A stretch of DNA of 64,000 bases from Gammaproteobacteria bacterium (lineage in GTDB: Bacteria > Pseudomonadota > Gammaproteobacteria > Chromatiales > Chromatiaceae). Position numbers and translations under genes: made by a program. The DNA lies in assembly GCA_015490795.1 (NCBI GenBank), contig WFXD01000062.1, positions 1 through 64,000 on the forward strand. Direction: 5' to 3'. Positions 28,186-36,710 of this stretch are shown piece after piece. The notes below the pieces were generated by a model that searched no databases, was not told where the DNA came from, and saw only the letters and a list, made by a program, of their open reading frames with translations. Each line of letters begins with the position of its first letter. Position 1 is the first letter of the stretch.

Positions 28186-29922
28186 ATGGCACAATTTAGA
28201 CAATGTCCTGATACCGGACTGTTTTTCCACAAAGAAGCAGAAAACCTGATGAAGGCTAACGCCGTCGCAGGTGTTGTATGCCTGCTGATTGCCGGCATCC
28301 TCGCTCTGCTGGTTGTTCTGACTCGCTGGCCTGCTGTCCACCTGCTGCCGGCTGACACCTTCTACATGGTACTGACTGCCCACGGTGTTTGCGCACTGAT
28401 TTTCTGGGTAATCTTCTTCGAGATAGCCATCCTCTACTTTGCGGGCTCTACCCTGCTGCGCAGCAGGCTGGCAACGCCCCGCTGGGCATGGGCTGGCTTT
28501 GTACTGATGATTGTCGGCGCTGTCATGACAATGGCCGCAATCTTCGCCGGCAAGTCCAGCGTGATGATGACCTCGTACGTGCCTATGCGTGCAGAACCGC
28601 ACTTCTATCTGGGTCTGGTTATCTTCGCTGTTGGCGCACTGATCGGCTGCTTTGTATATCTTGGCACCCTGGTTGTTGCAAAGAACGAGAAGACCTATGA
28701 AGGCTCTGTACCACTGGTCACCTTTGGTGCCACGGTAGCCTGCATCATCGCTATCTTTACCATAGCCTCTGGTGCTGAGATCCTGATCCCGACCTATCTG
28801 TGGTCTATTGGCTACATCAGCCATATTGATCCAGCCATGTACCGGCTCATCTGGTGGGCACTGGGTCACTCTTCACAACAGATCAACGTCTCTGCTCACG
28901 TAGCCGTCTGGTATCTTATCGCTGGTGTTATTTTTGGCGCTCGCCCAATGTCGGAGAAGGTCAGCCGAGCAGCATATCTGCTCTACATCTTCTTCCTGCA
29001 GTTGGCCTCTGCCCACCACCTGTTAACAGATCCAGGCCTCAGCGTCGAATGGAAACTCTTCAACACCTCATACGCCATGTATCTGGCTGTGCTGGCTTCC
29101 ATGATCCACGGCCTGACCGTTCCTGGTGCCATCGAGGTGGCTCAACGCAAGAAAGGGCTGACCAATGGCGCTTTTGAATGGCTGCGTAAAGCCCCCTGGG
29201 ATAACCCGGTCTTCTCCAGTATGTTTATCTCCCTGGTAGGCTTTGGCTTCCTTGGCGGTATCTCTGGTGTGGTCATGGGTACCGAGCAGATCAGCATCAT
29301 CATCCACAACACCATCTATGTGCCAGGCCACTTCCACGCTACAGTGGTAATCGGCACTACCATGGCATGGATGGGGTTGACCTACTTGTTGATCCCAGTG
29401 CTGTTCCGCCGCAAGATGATCATGCCGCAGGCAGCTAAACTACAGCCGTACGTCTTCGCACTGGGCATGTCTCTGGTCGCCATTTTCCACATGGCAGCCG
29501 GCACCCTGGGTGTTGCACGTCGCCACTGGGACATGGGCTTTGCAGGCAATCCGCTGGGCTTTGAATACCCGGCTACGGCCTACCTGCTGATGGGCATTGC
29601 CGGTGTTGGTGGTGTCATCGCTGTGGTTGGTGGCGCCATGTTCATCGTCATCGCCGTTGGCTCACTGGTGTTCGGTGAAAAGCTGCAGAAAGAGGCAGGG
29701 CTTTTGCAGAGCTTTGGATTTCCTCTTGCTGATTCAGCCTACACGGATGAAAAACCTGCACGCCTGCCTATGGCTCCATCCGAGGCTGTAGAGGCACACC
29801 ACGATGAATCCAGCTTTGAGGCTCCGGGAACCTTTATCCTGGCTATGGTCTTGCTGGTAAGCTTCGTGATCTACTACTTCATCAACTGGAAGTATCTGTC
29901 TGAAGTTTGGGGCCTCTCTTAA
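28186..29922 (+). CDS. Haem-copper oxidoreductase subunit I, B-family-like; candidate NO reductase (NorSY/sNOR type)
   Basis: A 578-residue membrane protein. His66 (TAHGV) and His384 are candidate low-spin haem ligands, His382 (VPGHFHA) the active-site haem ligand, and His228, His277 and His278 (AHHLLTDPG) the CuB/FeB ligands. HHLLTDPG and HNTIYVPGHFH are B-family (ba3-like) signatures. In ba3 the helix VI motif is GHPIVY, whose Tyr is cross-linked to the CuB His. Here it is GHSSQQ, so Gln232 stands where Tyr should be. Loss of this Tyr is expected in NO reductases, which do not need four-electron O2 chemistry. The following SenC gene and nearby nos genes fit that reading. An oxygen reductase is not excluded. 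Confidence 0.85.
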   Translation: MAQFRQCPDTGLFFHKEAENLMKANAVAGVVCLLIAGILALLVVLTRWPAVHLLPADTFYMVLTAHGVCALIFWVIFFEIAILYFAGSTLLRSRLATPRWAWAGFVLMIVGAVMTMAAIFAGKSSVMMTSYVPMRAEPHFYLGLVIFAVGALIGCFVYLGTLVVAKNEKTYEGSVPLVTFGATVACIIAIFTIASGAEILIPTYLWSIGYISHIDPAMYRLIWWALGHSSQQINVSAHVAVWYLIAGVIFGARPMSEKVSRAAYLLYIFFLQLASAHHLLTDPGLSVEWKLFNTSYAMYLAVLASMIHGLTVPGAIEVAQRKKGLTNGAFEWLRKAPWDNPVFSSMFISLVGFGFLGGISGVVMGTEQISIIIHNTIYVPGHFHATVVIGTTMAWMGLTYLLIPVLFRRKMIMPQAAKLQPYVFALGMSLVAIFHMAAGTLGVARRHWDMGFAGNPLGFEYPATAYLLMGIAGVGGVIAVVGGAMFIVIAVGSLVFGEKLQKEAGLLQSFGFPLADSAYTDEKPARLPMAPSEAVEAHHDESSFEAPGTFILAMVLLVSFVIYYFINWKYLSEVWGLS

Positions 29923-29935
29923 GCGTCCCTGTAAA

Positions 29936-29971
29936 CGGGGCGGATCCAGCCTGGATTCGCCTCGTTTTTTT
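29936..29971 (+). terminator. Intrinsic terminator after subunit I
   Basis: A 12-bp stem (CGGGGCGGATCC with GGATTCGCCTCG, two G-T pairs) and a five-base loop, followed by seven T residues. It lies 14 bp after the subunit I stop, so the haem O synthase gene at 30051 may have its own promoter or rely on read-through. Confidence 0.8.
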
Positions 29972-30050
29972 CAGATAAAGTAGTATAATTATCTGCTCTG
30001 CACAGAAGCATTAAATCAATCCTTGTAAACGGCAGCATTTCAGATTCCAG

Positions 30051-30911
30051 ATGGTCAAGCAACTTATTAACCTACTAAAACTACGTATCGGCATTGTTAT
30101 GTCCGTTACTGCCGTTGTTGCAATGACCGTTACCCCAGGCCAGCCTGTGACAGGCTGGGAAGTAGTGATCCTCGCTTTGACGGTTCTTATTGCTGCTGGT
30201 GGGGCAGGCGCATTCAATCAGTATTATGAGATTGATCTCGATATTAAAATGAAGCGGACGCAAGGGCGCCCATTCATAAACGGGTATTTTCAACACAACC
30301 GCACCTGGCTATTTTTTATCTCTGGCCTGGTGCTGGCCGGAGTAGCTGGTGCCGGTTTTGCACTAAACGGGTTGACCGCCCTGTTCATATTCCTTGGCGC
30401 CTTTTTCTACGCCATTGTATATACTGTCTTACTCAAGCGCCGGACATGGCTCAACATCGTTATCGGTGGGGCGTCCGGAAGCTTTGCTGTACTGGCTGGA
30501 GCAGCCGTAGCCGACCCAAGTGGTATCGGCCCCATCCCGGCGCTGCTCGCCGTTGTCCTTTTCCTTTGGACTCCTTCACATTTTTGGAGTTTGGCCATTG
30601 CCCAGCATGATGATTATGCCGCTGCTGGTGTGCCTATGCTCCCTGTTGTCGTTGGCGACCAAACCGCTGCCAAAGCCGTGCTTTTCAATACACTCGCCTT
30701 GGTAACTGTATCCATACTGCCATTCTTCTTTGGGCTGAGCTGGATCTATCTTTTTGGTGCCGTGGCTGGTGGCGGCTATTTCATCTATCGCAATATTCAG
30801 CTTGTAAATGACCCATCACGCAAAGTGGCAATGAGCAGCTTCTTTGCATCGCTTGTGCAGCTTGGCCTCTTGTTGGTTTGCGCCACTATTGATGTCAGCC
30901 TGCTAGGCTGA
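30051..30911 (+). CDS. ctaB: Haem O synthase (protohaem IX farnesyltransferase)
   Basis: A 286-residue UbiA-superfamily prenyltransferase with about eight TM helices. The first Asp-rich motif NQYYEIDLDIKMKRTQGRP (about residues 62-80) binds the farnesyl diphosphate with magnesium, and FFYAIVYTVLLKRRT and LWTPSHFWSLAIAQHDDYA are family signatures. It makes haem O, the substrate of CtaA (25886-26941). The start ATG is at 30051. The 296-bp gap after it (30912-31207) holds no recognisable gene or site. Confidence 0.95.
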   Translation: MVKQLINLLKLRIGIVMSVTAVVAMTVTPGQPVTGWEVVILALTVLIAAGGAGAFNQYYEIDLDIKMKRTQGRPFINGYFQHNRTWLFFISGLVLAGVAGAGFALNGLTALFIFLGAFFYAIVYTVLLKRRTWLNIVIGGASGSFAVLAGAAVADPSGIGPIPALLAVVLFLWTPSHFWSLAIAQHDDYAAAGVPMLPVVVGDQTAAKAVLFNTLALVTVSILPFFFGLSWIYLFGAVAGGGYFIYRNIQLVNDPSRKVAMSSFFASLVQLGLLLVCATIDVSLLG

Positions 30912-31207
30912 ACTTGATCGGTGGTGGCTATGGCCCTCCACAGCGCCGGGCTGGCCTTTGATTTCTGCCTCTTCTCTAAAACCAGGGGATTCCACAGATT
31001 ATGCGCAGCATCGTTTATTTGTTGATTTTACAGGGGGTATTCCCTCAGTCACCCGTAGTTGCCAATACGAGGCTCATTCAAAATTTCCCCTGTGAGAACC
31101 TCATATTCTGCATGATGGCGCACATGGATGCCCTAATGCACGAAAGCAGGATCTGAGAGCGCCCTTTGTACACATCTATGAAATTTCCGGGCTAAATTTA
31201 CGCACTC

Positions 31208-32053
31208 ATGCAATCTATAAAATTTTTCACTGGTGCGCTTTTTCTTGCGCTGACTCTTTTGGCCTCAGCCCAGGCAGAGCCACCAACAATCACCCCACAG
31301 CCCGGCACCTCAACCCAGGATGCTTCCGGGTTTGACTACAAAGAGGCATTGAAAACCAGCCAGCAGGCCATTGGTAACAGGCTCAGTAACCACCGGTTCA
31401 TGTCCAGCACGGGCGGCGTGCTGTTCATGGAAGAGCTAAAAGGCAAACCGCTCGTCATCAGCCTGATCTACACCAGTTGCTTTCACACCTGTCCGATGAC
31501 CACCCGCAATCTCGCCAAGGTTGTCGCAAAAGCCAAAGATGCTTTGGGAGATCAATCCTTTAACGTTGCCCTCATTGGTTTTGATGTCGAGAATGATACA
31601 CCTAGTGCAATGCGCTACTTTGGGCGCCAAAATGATATTGATGGTAATGACTGGAAATTACTCAGCACAGACCAGGCGACCAGGGATCTACTCATAAAAG
31701 AGCTGGGGTTCATCTATTTCCCCTCAATACGCGGGTTCGACCATCTGGTGCAATCCACAGTGGTTGACGCTGACGGTACTGTTTACCGGCAGGTATATGG
31801 AGAGGTAATCGATACGCCGCTCCTCGTAGAACCCCTAAAAGACCTCGTATTTGGGCGCCCCTCATCTGCGCAAACATTCATTGGTGATATGGTGAACAGG
31901 GTAAAGCTCTTTTGCACCACTTATGACCCGGTTCGAGACACTTATATTTTTGACTACTCTCTGTTTATTGGAATTTTCGCTGGTTTGTCCGTAATCATCT
32001 TCGTGCTGATCTTCATCATACGTGAATGGAAGCGCACCGGGCGGCAGCGGTAA
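31208..32053 (+). CDS. SCO1/SenC-family copper chaperone with a C-terminal membrane anchor
   Basis: A 281-residue protein. Signal peptide about 1-23 (ASAQAEPP). The thioredoxin-like domain has the copper/redox motif TSCFHTCPMTTRNL (two Cys) and the distal His in RGFDHLVQS. Unlike most SCO proteins it ends in a TM helix (YSLFIGIFAGLSVIIFVLIF) and a short basic tail, so it may be anchored at both or only its C-terminal end. SCO proteins load or reduce CuA. Its place after the CuA enzyme and haem O synthase matches SenC in NorSY-SenC clusters as I know them. A second SCO gene is at 37230-37874. Confidence 0.93.
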   Translation: MQSIKFFTGALFLALTLLASAQAEPPTITPQPGTSTQDASGFDYKEALKTSQQAIGNRLSNHRFMSSTGGVLFMEELKGKPLVISLIYTSCFHTCPMTTRNLAKVVAKAKDALGDQSFNVALIGFDVENDTPSAMRYFGRQNDIDGNDWKLLSTDQATRDLLIKELGFIYFPSIRGFDHLVQSTVVDADGTVYRQVYGEVIDTPLLVEPLKDLVFGRPSSAQTFIGDMVNRVKLFCTTYDPVRDTYIFDYSLFIGIFAGLSVIIFVLIFIIREWKRTGRQR

Positions 32054-32109
32054 AACAATGCTCTGCAGCAAATTAAAAGAGCATCGACTCATCCCTAACA
32101 GCTGCCATT

Positions 32110-32130
32110 TATGCCCATATTTTGGGCATT
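32110..32130. other. Small inverted repeat in the 330-bp gap 32054-32383
   Basis: AATGCCCA-type arms (ATGCCCA at 32111-32117 and TGGGCAT at 32123-32129) pair around TATTT. It may help end the SCO transcript, but there is no convincing T-tract. The rest of the gap up to the TTG start at 32384 shows no gene and no FNR-type box. Confidence 0.3.
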
Positions 32131-32383
32131 TCAGCATCATGAAACGGTAACTCACCAACATCCTTTTCGATAGCCACGTAAAGAATCCGAGCTAAAACCC
32201 AAGCAATGCTTTCCAATTTCAAGGCATGGAGCACTGGAGACCGTGCAGGCCTGATGGAAATCAATGACGAATCCGTCAGCGGATGGTAGTATGGCTAGCG
32301 TTAAACCCAACTGAATTAGTCAACATTAATTTAACTGCATATTTGCCCTCTAAATTCGTGCCGATACCGCGAGGATCAGACAA

Positions 32384-33952
32384 TTGAAATTAAGTGCTAA
32401 CCCCATTAAACGCGGCTACCTCTATCTGGAAGAGTGGTTTAACCTCTCCTTTGGGAAAGAGTGGAACCCCCTCTACCACCTTGGGCCACTCACCTTCTTT
32501 TTCTTTTGGATAGCGCTCATTTCCGGCCTCTATCTCTATATCTTCTTCAATACTACAGTTGACCAGGCTCATGCATCGCTTGAAGCCATTGTTCATGGGC
32601 ATGTGCTTGGAATTGGCAGCCTTATGCGCAGTCTGCATCGATATGCCTCTGATGCGGCTATTATAACCATCATGCTGCATGTATTTAGAGAGTTCTCACT
32701 GGATCGCTACCGAGGTACACGCTGGTACTCCTGGTTTACCGGCATCCCCACTCTCTGGATGGTTGTGCTTCTTGGTATAACAGGTTACTGGATGGTATGG
32801 GATGAGCTGGCGCTGTATGTATCAATGGGCGCTTCTCACCTGCTGGATGCCCTGCCTATCTTCTCTGACTCAATGGCTCGAAACTTTTTGCCTGGCAATC
32901 TGAGCGACCGCTTCTCTACGCTTCTGGCCTTTTTGCACCTGCTTGGGCAGCCCATGTTTTTAATCTTTATGCTCTGGTTCCATGTTAGACGCCTGACTCA
33001 CGTTGAAGTCACTGCACCAAAAGGGCTGGCCATAGGTTGCCTTATTGCATTGACGGCACTCTCCATCTATATGCCTGCTCTCAGCCATCCCCCGGTCAAC
33101 CTTTCAAAGGTGCCCACGGAGATCCACCTGGATTGGTTTTACCTGAATATCTTTCCTCTATTGCAGTATTGGTCCCCTGGTGAGATCTGGCTGCTGGTCG
33201 CTGGTGTTACTACCTTTATGCTATTCATGCCATGGCTGCCTAAAAAGAATGAGGGCATCCCGGCAATCGTTGATTTGGAGCACTGTAATGGCTGTGCCCA
33301 ATGCGTTGTCGACTGTCCCTTTGATGCGATCAGCCTGCAGGCCCGTACCGATGGTGCCAAATGGGAAAATGAGGTCATCGTGCAGCCCGAGCTATGTGCT
33401 GCCTGCGGTATCTGCACCGGCTCATGCCCATCTTCCAGCCCATTCCGCAAAATGACCGAAGATGGCAGCCTGAAGACCGGCATCGACATGCCGGAGCTGC
33501 CTCTGGATAAATTTAAGCAACAGACCGATGATGCTCTGGCTAAACTGGCTGGCGACAACAGGATCATAGTCTTTGGCTGCGGGCATGGTTACGATATTGA
33601 TGCTTTCAGTGCGCCCAATGTGGCCACTGTGCATCTCTTTTGCACCGGCATGATGCCCGCCTCCCTTGCTGAGTATGCCCTCAAAAACGGGGCCGACGGG
33701 GTCGTTGTTTCCGGCTGCCGCTCTGGCGACTGTTACTACCGGTTCGGCAACCACTGGCTGGATCTCAGAATACAGGGCAAGCGAATGCCGGCGATTCGAT
33801 CCAGAGTGGACAAGGAGCGGATCAAGATCCTTGGAGGTGCAGAGATTGACGGCAAAAAACTGCACAAGCAGCTTGACCTCTTTCGCCAGTCTCTTGTGCA
33901 AAAAACAGCCACACCCTCCGTGACTACAGCCAAGGAGGTGAACCATGACTAG
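32384..33952 (+). CDS. Cytochrome b6 / 2x[4Fe-4S] ferredoxin / MvhD-like fusion protein
   Basis: A 522-residue fusion. Residues 1-285 are a cytochrome b6-like membrane domain with two haem b pairs, His85/His99 (14 apart) and His186/His201 (15 apart, the b6 spacing). Residues 298-352 are a two-cluster ferredoxin: Cys302/305/308/312 and Cys339/342/345/349. Residues 393-500 resemble MvhD, the iron-sulfur subunit linking hydrogenase and heterodisulfide reductase (IIVFGCGHG, FCTGMMP, GADGVVVSGCRSGDCYYRFGN). The start is TTG with GAGGA about 8 bases upstream. The protein could move electrons between a cytoplasmic carrier and quinone or haem. It overlaps the next gene by 8 bp. No hydrogenase or Hdr gene is in the window. 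Confidence 0.88.
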   Translation: MKLSANPIKRGYLYLEEWFNLSFGKEWNPLYHLGPLTFFFFWIALISGLYLYIFFNTTVDQAHASLEAIVHGHVLGIGSLMRSLHRYASDAAIITIMLHVFREFSLDRYRGTRWYSWFTGIPTLWMVVLLGITGYWMVWDELALYVSMGASHLLDALPIFSDSMARNFLPGNLSDRFSTLLAFLHLLGQPMFLIFMLWFHVRRLTHVEVTAPKGLAIGCLIALTALSIYMPALSHPPVNLSKVPTEIHLDWFYLNIFPLLQYWSPGEIWLLVAGVTTFMLFMPWLPKKNEGIPAIVDLEHCNGCAQCVVDCPFDAISLQARTDGAKWENEVIVQPELCAACGICTGSCPSSSPFRKMTEDGSLKTGIDMPELPLDKFKQQTDDALAKLAGDNRIIVFGCGHGYDIDAFSAPNVATVHLFCTGMMPASLAEYALKNGADGVVVSGCRSGDCYYRFGNHWLDLRIQGKRMPAIRSRVDKERIKILGGAEIDGKKLHKQLDLFRQSLVQKTATPSVTTAKEVNHD

Positions 33953-34454
33953 CCGTCCAGCAGTTCGCTATCTTTTACAGGCCTTTAACCTGACTATTTT
34001 TATGGCACTGATTGCTGCATTTTCCGCTGGCCCTACCGTCAAACAGCTTGAAGATGGCCTGGCTGTTGTTACGCTGGCTTTTGGGCATGCCGGTGAACCT
34101 GTGCGTGCCTGCCATGTACGAACCGCTGAGGAGCTGGCAGCATTGGCGCCCAATATGCGGGCACCACTGGACTGCCCCAGGGAACGCTCTGTCATTAAGG
34201 TTGAGCTTTTAATGGATGGCAAAACCATCCTTGATCTCACCATCCCTCCCCCAGGGACATTCAAGGATCAAGGTGTGGATGTTTACCAGAATGTCGAGGT
34301 GCCCGTGGGTCGGCATGAGTTCACGGTGCGAATGAATGATAATGCATTGGTAGATGGCTATACCTACACCAATAGCTATACGGCAGATCTGGCACCTGCC
34401 CAGCTTCTTTTTATTGATTTCAATCAGCGGATTGGCGGATTTACCTTTAATTAA
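33945..34454 (+). CDS. Unknown membrane-anchored periplasmic protein of the cytochrome b6-fusion operon
   Basis: A 169-residue protein I do not recognise. One hydrophobic segment at about residues 9-29 (LLQAFNLTIFMALIAAFSAG) acts as signal or anchor. The rest is predicted beta-rich and periplasmic. Cys56 (RACHVR) and Cys77 (LDCPRE) could form a disulfide or bind metal. The ending LLFIDFNQRIGGFTFN is notable. It overlaps the b6 fusion by 8 bp, and its stop directly abuts the ATG of the haem-copper-like gene at 34455. The three genes are therefore tightly coupled and probably form one complex. Confidence 0.75.
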   Translation: MTSRPAVRYLLQAFNLTIFMALIAAFSAGPTVKQLEDGLAVVTLAFGHAGEPVRACHVRTAEELAALAPNMRAPLDCPRERSVIKVELLMDGKTILDLTIPPPGTFKDQGVDVYQNVEVPVGRHEFTVRMNDNALVDGYTYTNSYTADLAPAQLLFIDFNQRIGGFTFN

Positions 34455-35822
34455 ATGGCTGAATATTTTTCTCTTGACGTGTCGGCGGATCGCACGATCC
34501 GTCGGCAAACCACCGCATGGCTTATCCTGGCCCTTGCCTCATTGGTCATTGGCGGCCTGTTTGTCGTCCTCATCGTGCTCTCCCGAACGCCAGGCATTCA
34601 AGATATCATTCCCTGGGTAGACTTCTTCAAGACCGCCCTCGTGATACATGTCGATATGACTGTACTGGTCTGGTTTCTCGCCTTTGCAGGCCTCTTTTGG
34701 AGCCTGAACAATAATGGCAACTGCGTTGCCTGCGGTTGGCCGGCAATCTTTCTGGCAGCTCTGGGCATGCTTGGAATTGCTGCATCACCATTCCTTGGGG
34801 CCGGAAAACCGCTGATGAACAACTATGTTCCGGTGCTGCAAGACCCTATATTTTTTACGGCTCTGGGCATCTTTGGGCTGGGCTTTACACTGCAGATTTT
34901 GAATGGACTGATCCACTCCAGAGCTGTGGGCAGGTTCATGGATGGCAATGCCGCACTCCGCTTCGGACTCTACACCGCACTGGTTGCTGCACTTATCGCC
35001 ATGATGTCAATCGGCTGGTCATACAGCATGATGCCAGCAGAGATAGAGGGGCAGCGCTACTATGAGCTGCTGTTCTGGGGCGGCGGCCACGTCATCCAGT
35101 TTACACATACCCAGCTAATGCTTGCAGTCTGGTTGTGGTTGGCAAGCGTCTCTGGCATTGCCATCAAAGCCAACCCGCGCTTGATTCTCATACTCTTTGC
35201 ATTGGGCGCAATGCCTGTCCTGTTTGCACCTCTCATCTATCTTGCCTACCCGGTAGATAACCCAGGTTACGCCATTAGCTTTACCTGGCTCATGAAATAC
35301 GGCGGCGGCCTCGCCGCACTGCCCCTTGGACTTATACTTATCACCTCCATTTTCAGCAGTGACAAACCCGCTGACCTGTACCGTGCCGAGCGCTCGGCAT
35401 TGATCTTCTCCATACTGCTGTTTGGCACAGGCGGGATCATCGGGTTTATGATTACAGGCAGTAATGTACGCGTCCCCGCCCACTACCATGGCTCGATCAT
35501 TGGCGTCACCATGGCATTTATGGGCATCACCTATTATCTCTTGCCGCGCCTGGGTTTTCGCAAGCCTATGGGGAAATGGGCGCTACGGCAGCCCGCTATT
35601 TATGGCACGGGACAGATGATCTGGGTACTCGCCATGGCCTATACCGGCGGGCACGGCGTTCAGCGCAAGACAGCAGGCGCCGCTCAAGGGCTGAAGTCCA
35701 TGGGCGAACATATCGCCATGGCGCTAATGGGGATCGGCGGGATCATCGCCATCACTGGCGGAATAATCTATCTGGTTGTGGTCTATAAGGCCATGCGCCC
35801 TGAGAAGAGGCTGACTACTTAA
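34455..35822 (+). CDS. Haem-copper oxidoreductase-like subunit I with an incomplete CuB site
   Basis: A 455-residue protein with about 12 TM helices. His65 (VIHVDMTV) and His343/His345 (RVPAHYHGSIIGVT) are in the positions of the haem ligands. Helix VI has FWGGGHVIQFTHT: His212 aligns with the first CuB ligand and Phe216 with the cross-linked Tyr, with an extra His218. In helix VII, where all known oxidases and NO reductases have His-His, the sequence is IYLAYPVDNPG, so two CuB ligands are missing. A GGHGVQRK motif occurs near residue 400, as in cbb3/NOR-like proteins. It may be a cytochrome b electron conduit, a reductase with altered metal site, or an NO-binding protein. Confidence 0.8.
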   Translation: MAEYFSLDVSADRTIRRQTTAWLILALASLVIGGLFVVLIVLSRTPGIQDIIPWVDFFKTALVIHVDMTVLVWFLAFAGLFWSLNNNGNCVACGWPAIFLAALGMLGIAASPFLGAGKPLMNNYVPVLQDPIFFTALGIFGLGFTLQILNGLIHSRAVGRFMDGNAALRFGLYTALVAALIAMMSIGWSYSMMPAEIEGQRYYELLFWGGGHVIQFTHTQLMLAVWLWLASVSGIAIKANPRLILILFALGAMPVLFAPLIYLAYPVDNPGYAISFTWLMKYGGGLAALPLGLILITSIFSSDKPADLYRAERSALIFSILLFGTGGIIGFMITGSNVRVPAHYHGSIIGVTMAFMGITYYLLPRLGFRKPMGKWALRQPAIYGTGQMIWVLAMAYTGGHGVQRKTAGAAQGLKSMGEHIAMALMGIGGIIAITGGIIYLVVVYKAMRPEKRLTT

Positions 35823-35845
35823 AGCCATTCTCTCTTCACAAATTC

Positions 35846-35875
35846 AGGGCCATGTAGAGGTGCATGGCCCTTTTT
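35846..35875. terminator. Intrinsic terminator between convergent genes
   Basis: AGGGCCATG (35846-35854) pairs with CATGGCCCT (35863-35871) and is followed by TTTT on the plus strand. It ends the operon 32384-35822; the next gene (35880-36176) converges on it. Confidence 0.8.
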
Positions 35876-35879
35876 CATG

Positions 35880-36176
35880 CTAATCAACCGGAGGCAGTGC
35901 GGGTGACCGCAGGGGCTCTGGCATTGGTGACCCGGGTATTGGCTCAACCATTGATTCAGACTGTTCCATCGCAGCAGGCCCACTGGGCAGAACATCAGTA
36001 AAAAAGTGCTGAATAGCTTCAAATGTTGTCACAGAAAGTATCATAATAATCATAAAAAAGACGATACTCCTGCTGACAAAAGGCTTTCCCCGCCATTTCT
36101 CCAGTCCAATCAATATCCGGTCTGAGACCACATAAAGCACAATCGCAGTCACTGTATACATAAGCATTTGCTGCAT
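35880..36176 (-). CDS. Small membrane protein of unknown function
   Basis: A 98-residue protein with two hydrophobic segments (about residues 5-22 and 35-56). It ends in a Pro/Met/Glu-rich tail (SMVEPIPGSPMPEPLRSP) that is probably disordered. I recognise no family. It follows the DUF420 gene by 93 bp on the same strand, and converges with the haem-copper-like gene. A role in assembly or stability of the neighbouring respiratory proteins is only a guess from position. Confidence 0.55.
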   Translation of the reverse strand: MQQMLMYTVTAIVLYVVSDRILIGLEKWRGKPFVSRSIVFFMIIMILSVTTFEAIQHFFTDVLPSGPAAMEQSESMVEPIPGSPMPEPLRSPALPPVD

Positions 36177-36269
36177 AATCTATTTTCACCTCTTTATTTC
36201 GAATCTGTAGGGCACGGGTTTGAACCTGCAACCATTAATTAAACACGTATGGCATAACTACCGGCTATC

Positions 36270-36710
36270 TTACGACAGACCGACCTGGGGTGGATAGAGA
36301 TGAAAAGCCATGAGATAGATAACAACACCGCTCACGCAAACATAGATCCAGAGTGGAAAGGTCCACCTGGCAATGCGCCTGTGGCGTTCATAGCGGCCTC
36401 TCAATGCGAGAAATGCCGTGCCGATCACCATTGGCACAATGAGTGCGGCAAGGATGATATGAGAGGCAAGAATTGTAAAATAGAAGGGACGCACCCCGCC
36501 AACTCCCGCAAATTTCACATTACCCACCTGGCTGTGATAGGTCAGATATGAAACCATGAACAGCGCCGACACCACCAATGCTGCCACCATAAACTGTCGA
36601 TGCACCCTGTGGTTTTCCCGACGAATATTGTAGTAGGCGATACTGATCAGGCAAACTGTTGTGATATTCAGCCCCGCCTGTAGATGAGGCAATACCGGGA
36701 TAATCTCCAC
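36270..36710 (-). CDS. DUF420 (CtaM-like) membrane protein
   Basis: A 146-residue protein with four TM helices. Conserved polar motifs are HLQAGLNITTV, RRENHRVHRQFM, TYHSQVG, RPFYFTILASHIILAALIVP and RIARWTFPLW. These match the DUF420 family, whose Bacillus member CtaM is required for haem-copper oxidase assembly. Translation starts with GTG, overlapping the TAG stop of the gene at 36710-37060 by one base (TAGTG). The gene is convergent with the haem-copper-like operon and suggests that one of the two local haem-copper proteins needs it. Confidence 0.88.
   Translation of the reverse strand: MEIIPVLPHLQAGLNITTVCLISIAYYNIRRENHRVHRQFMVAALVVSALFMVSYLTYHSQVGNVKFAGVGGVRPFYFTILASHIILAALIVPMVIGTAFLALRGRYERHRRIARWTFPLWIYVCVSGVVIYLMAFHLYPPQVGLS

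Noticed and set aside
30912-31207. Possible small gene between haem O synthase and SCO
   Set aside because: Short frames starting near 30930 have no ribosome binding site and no family resemblance. Nothing convincing is seen in this gap.
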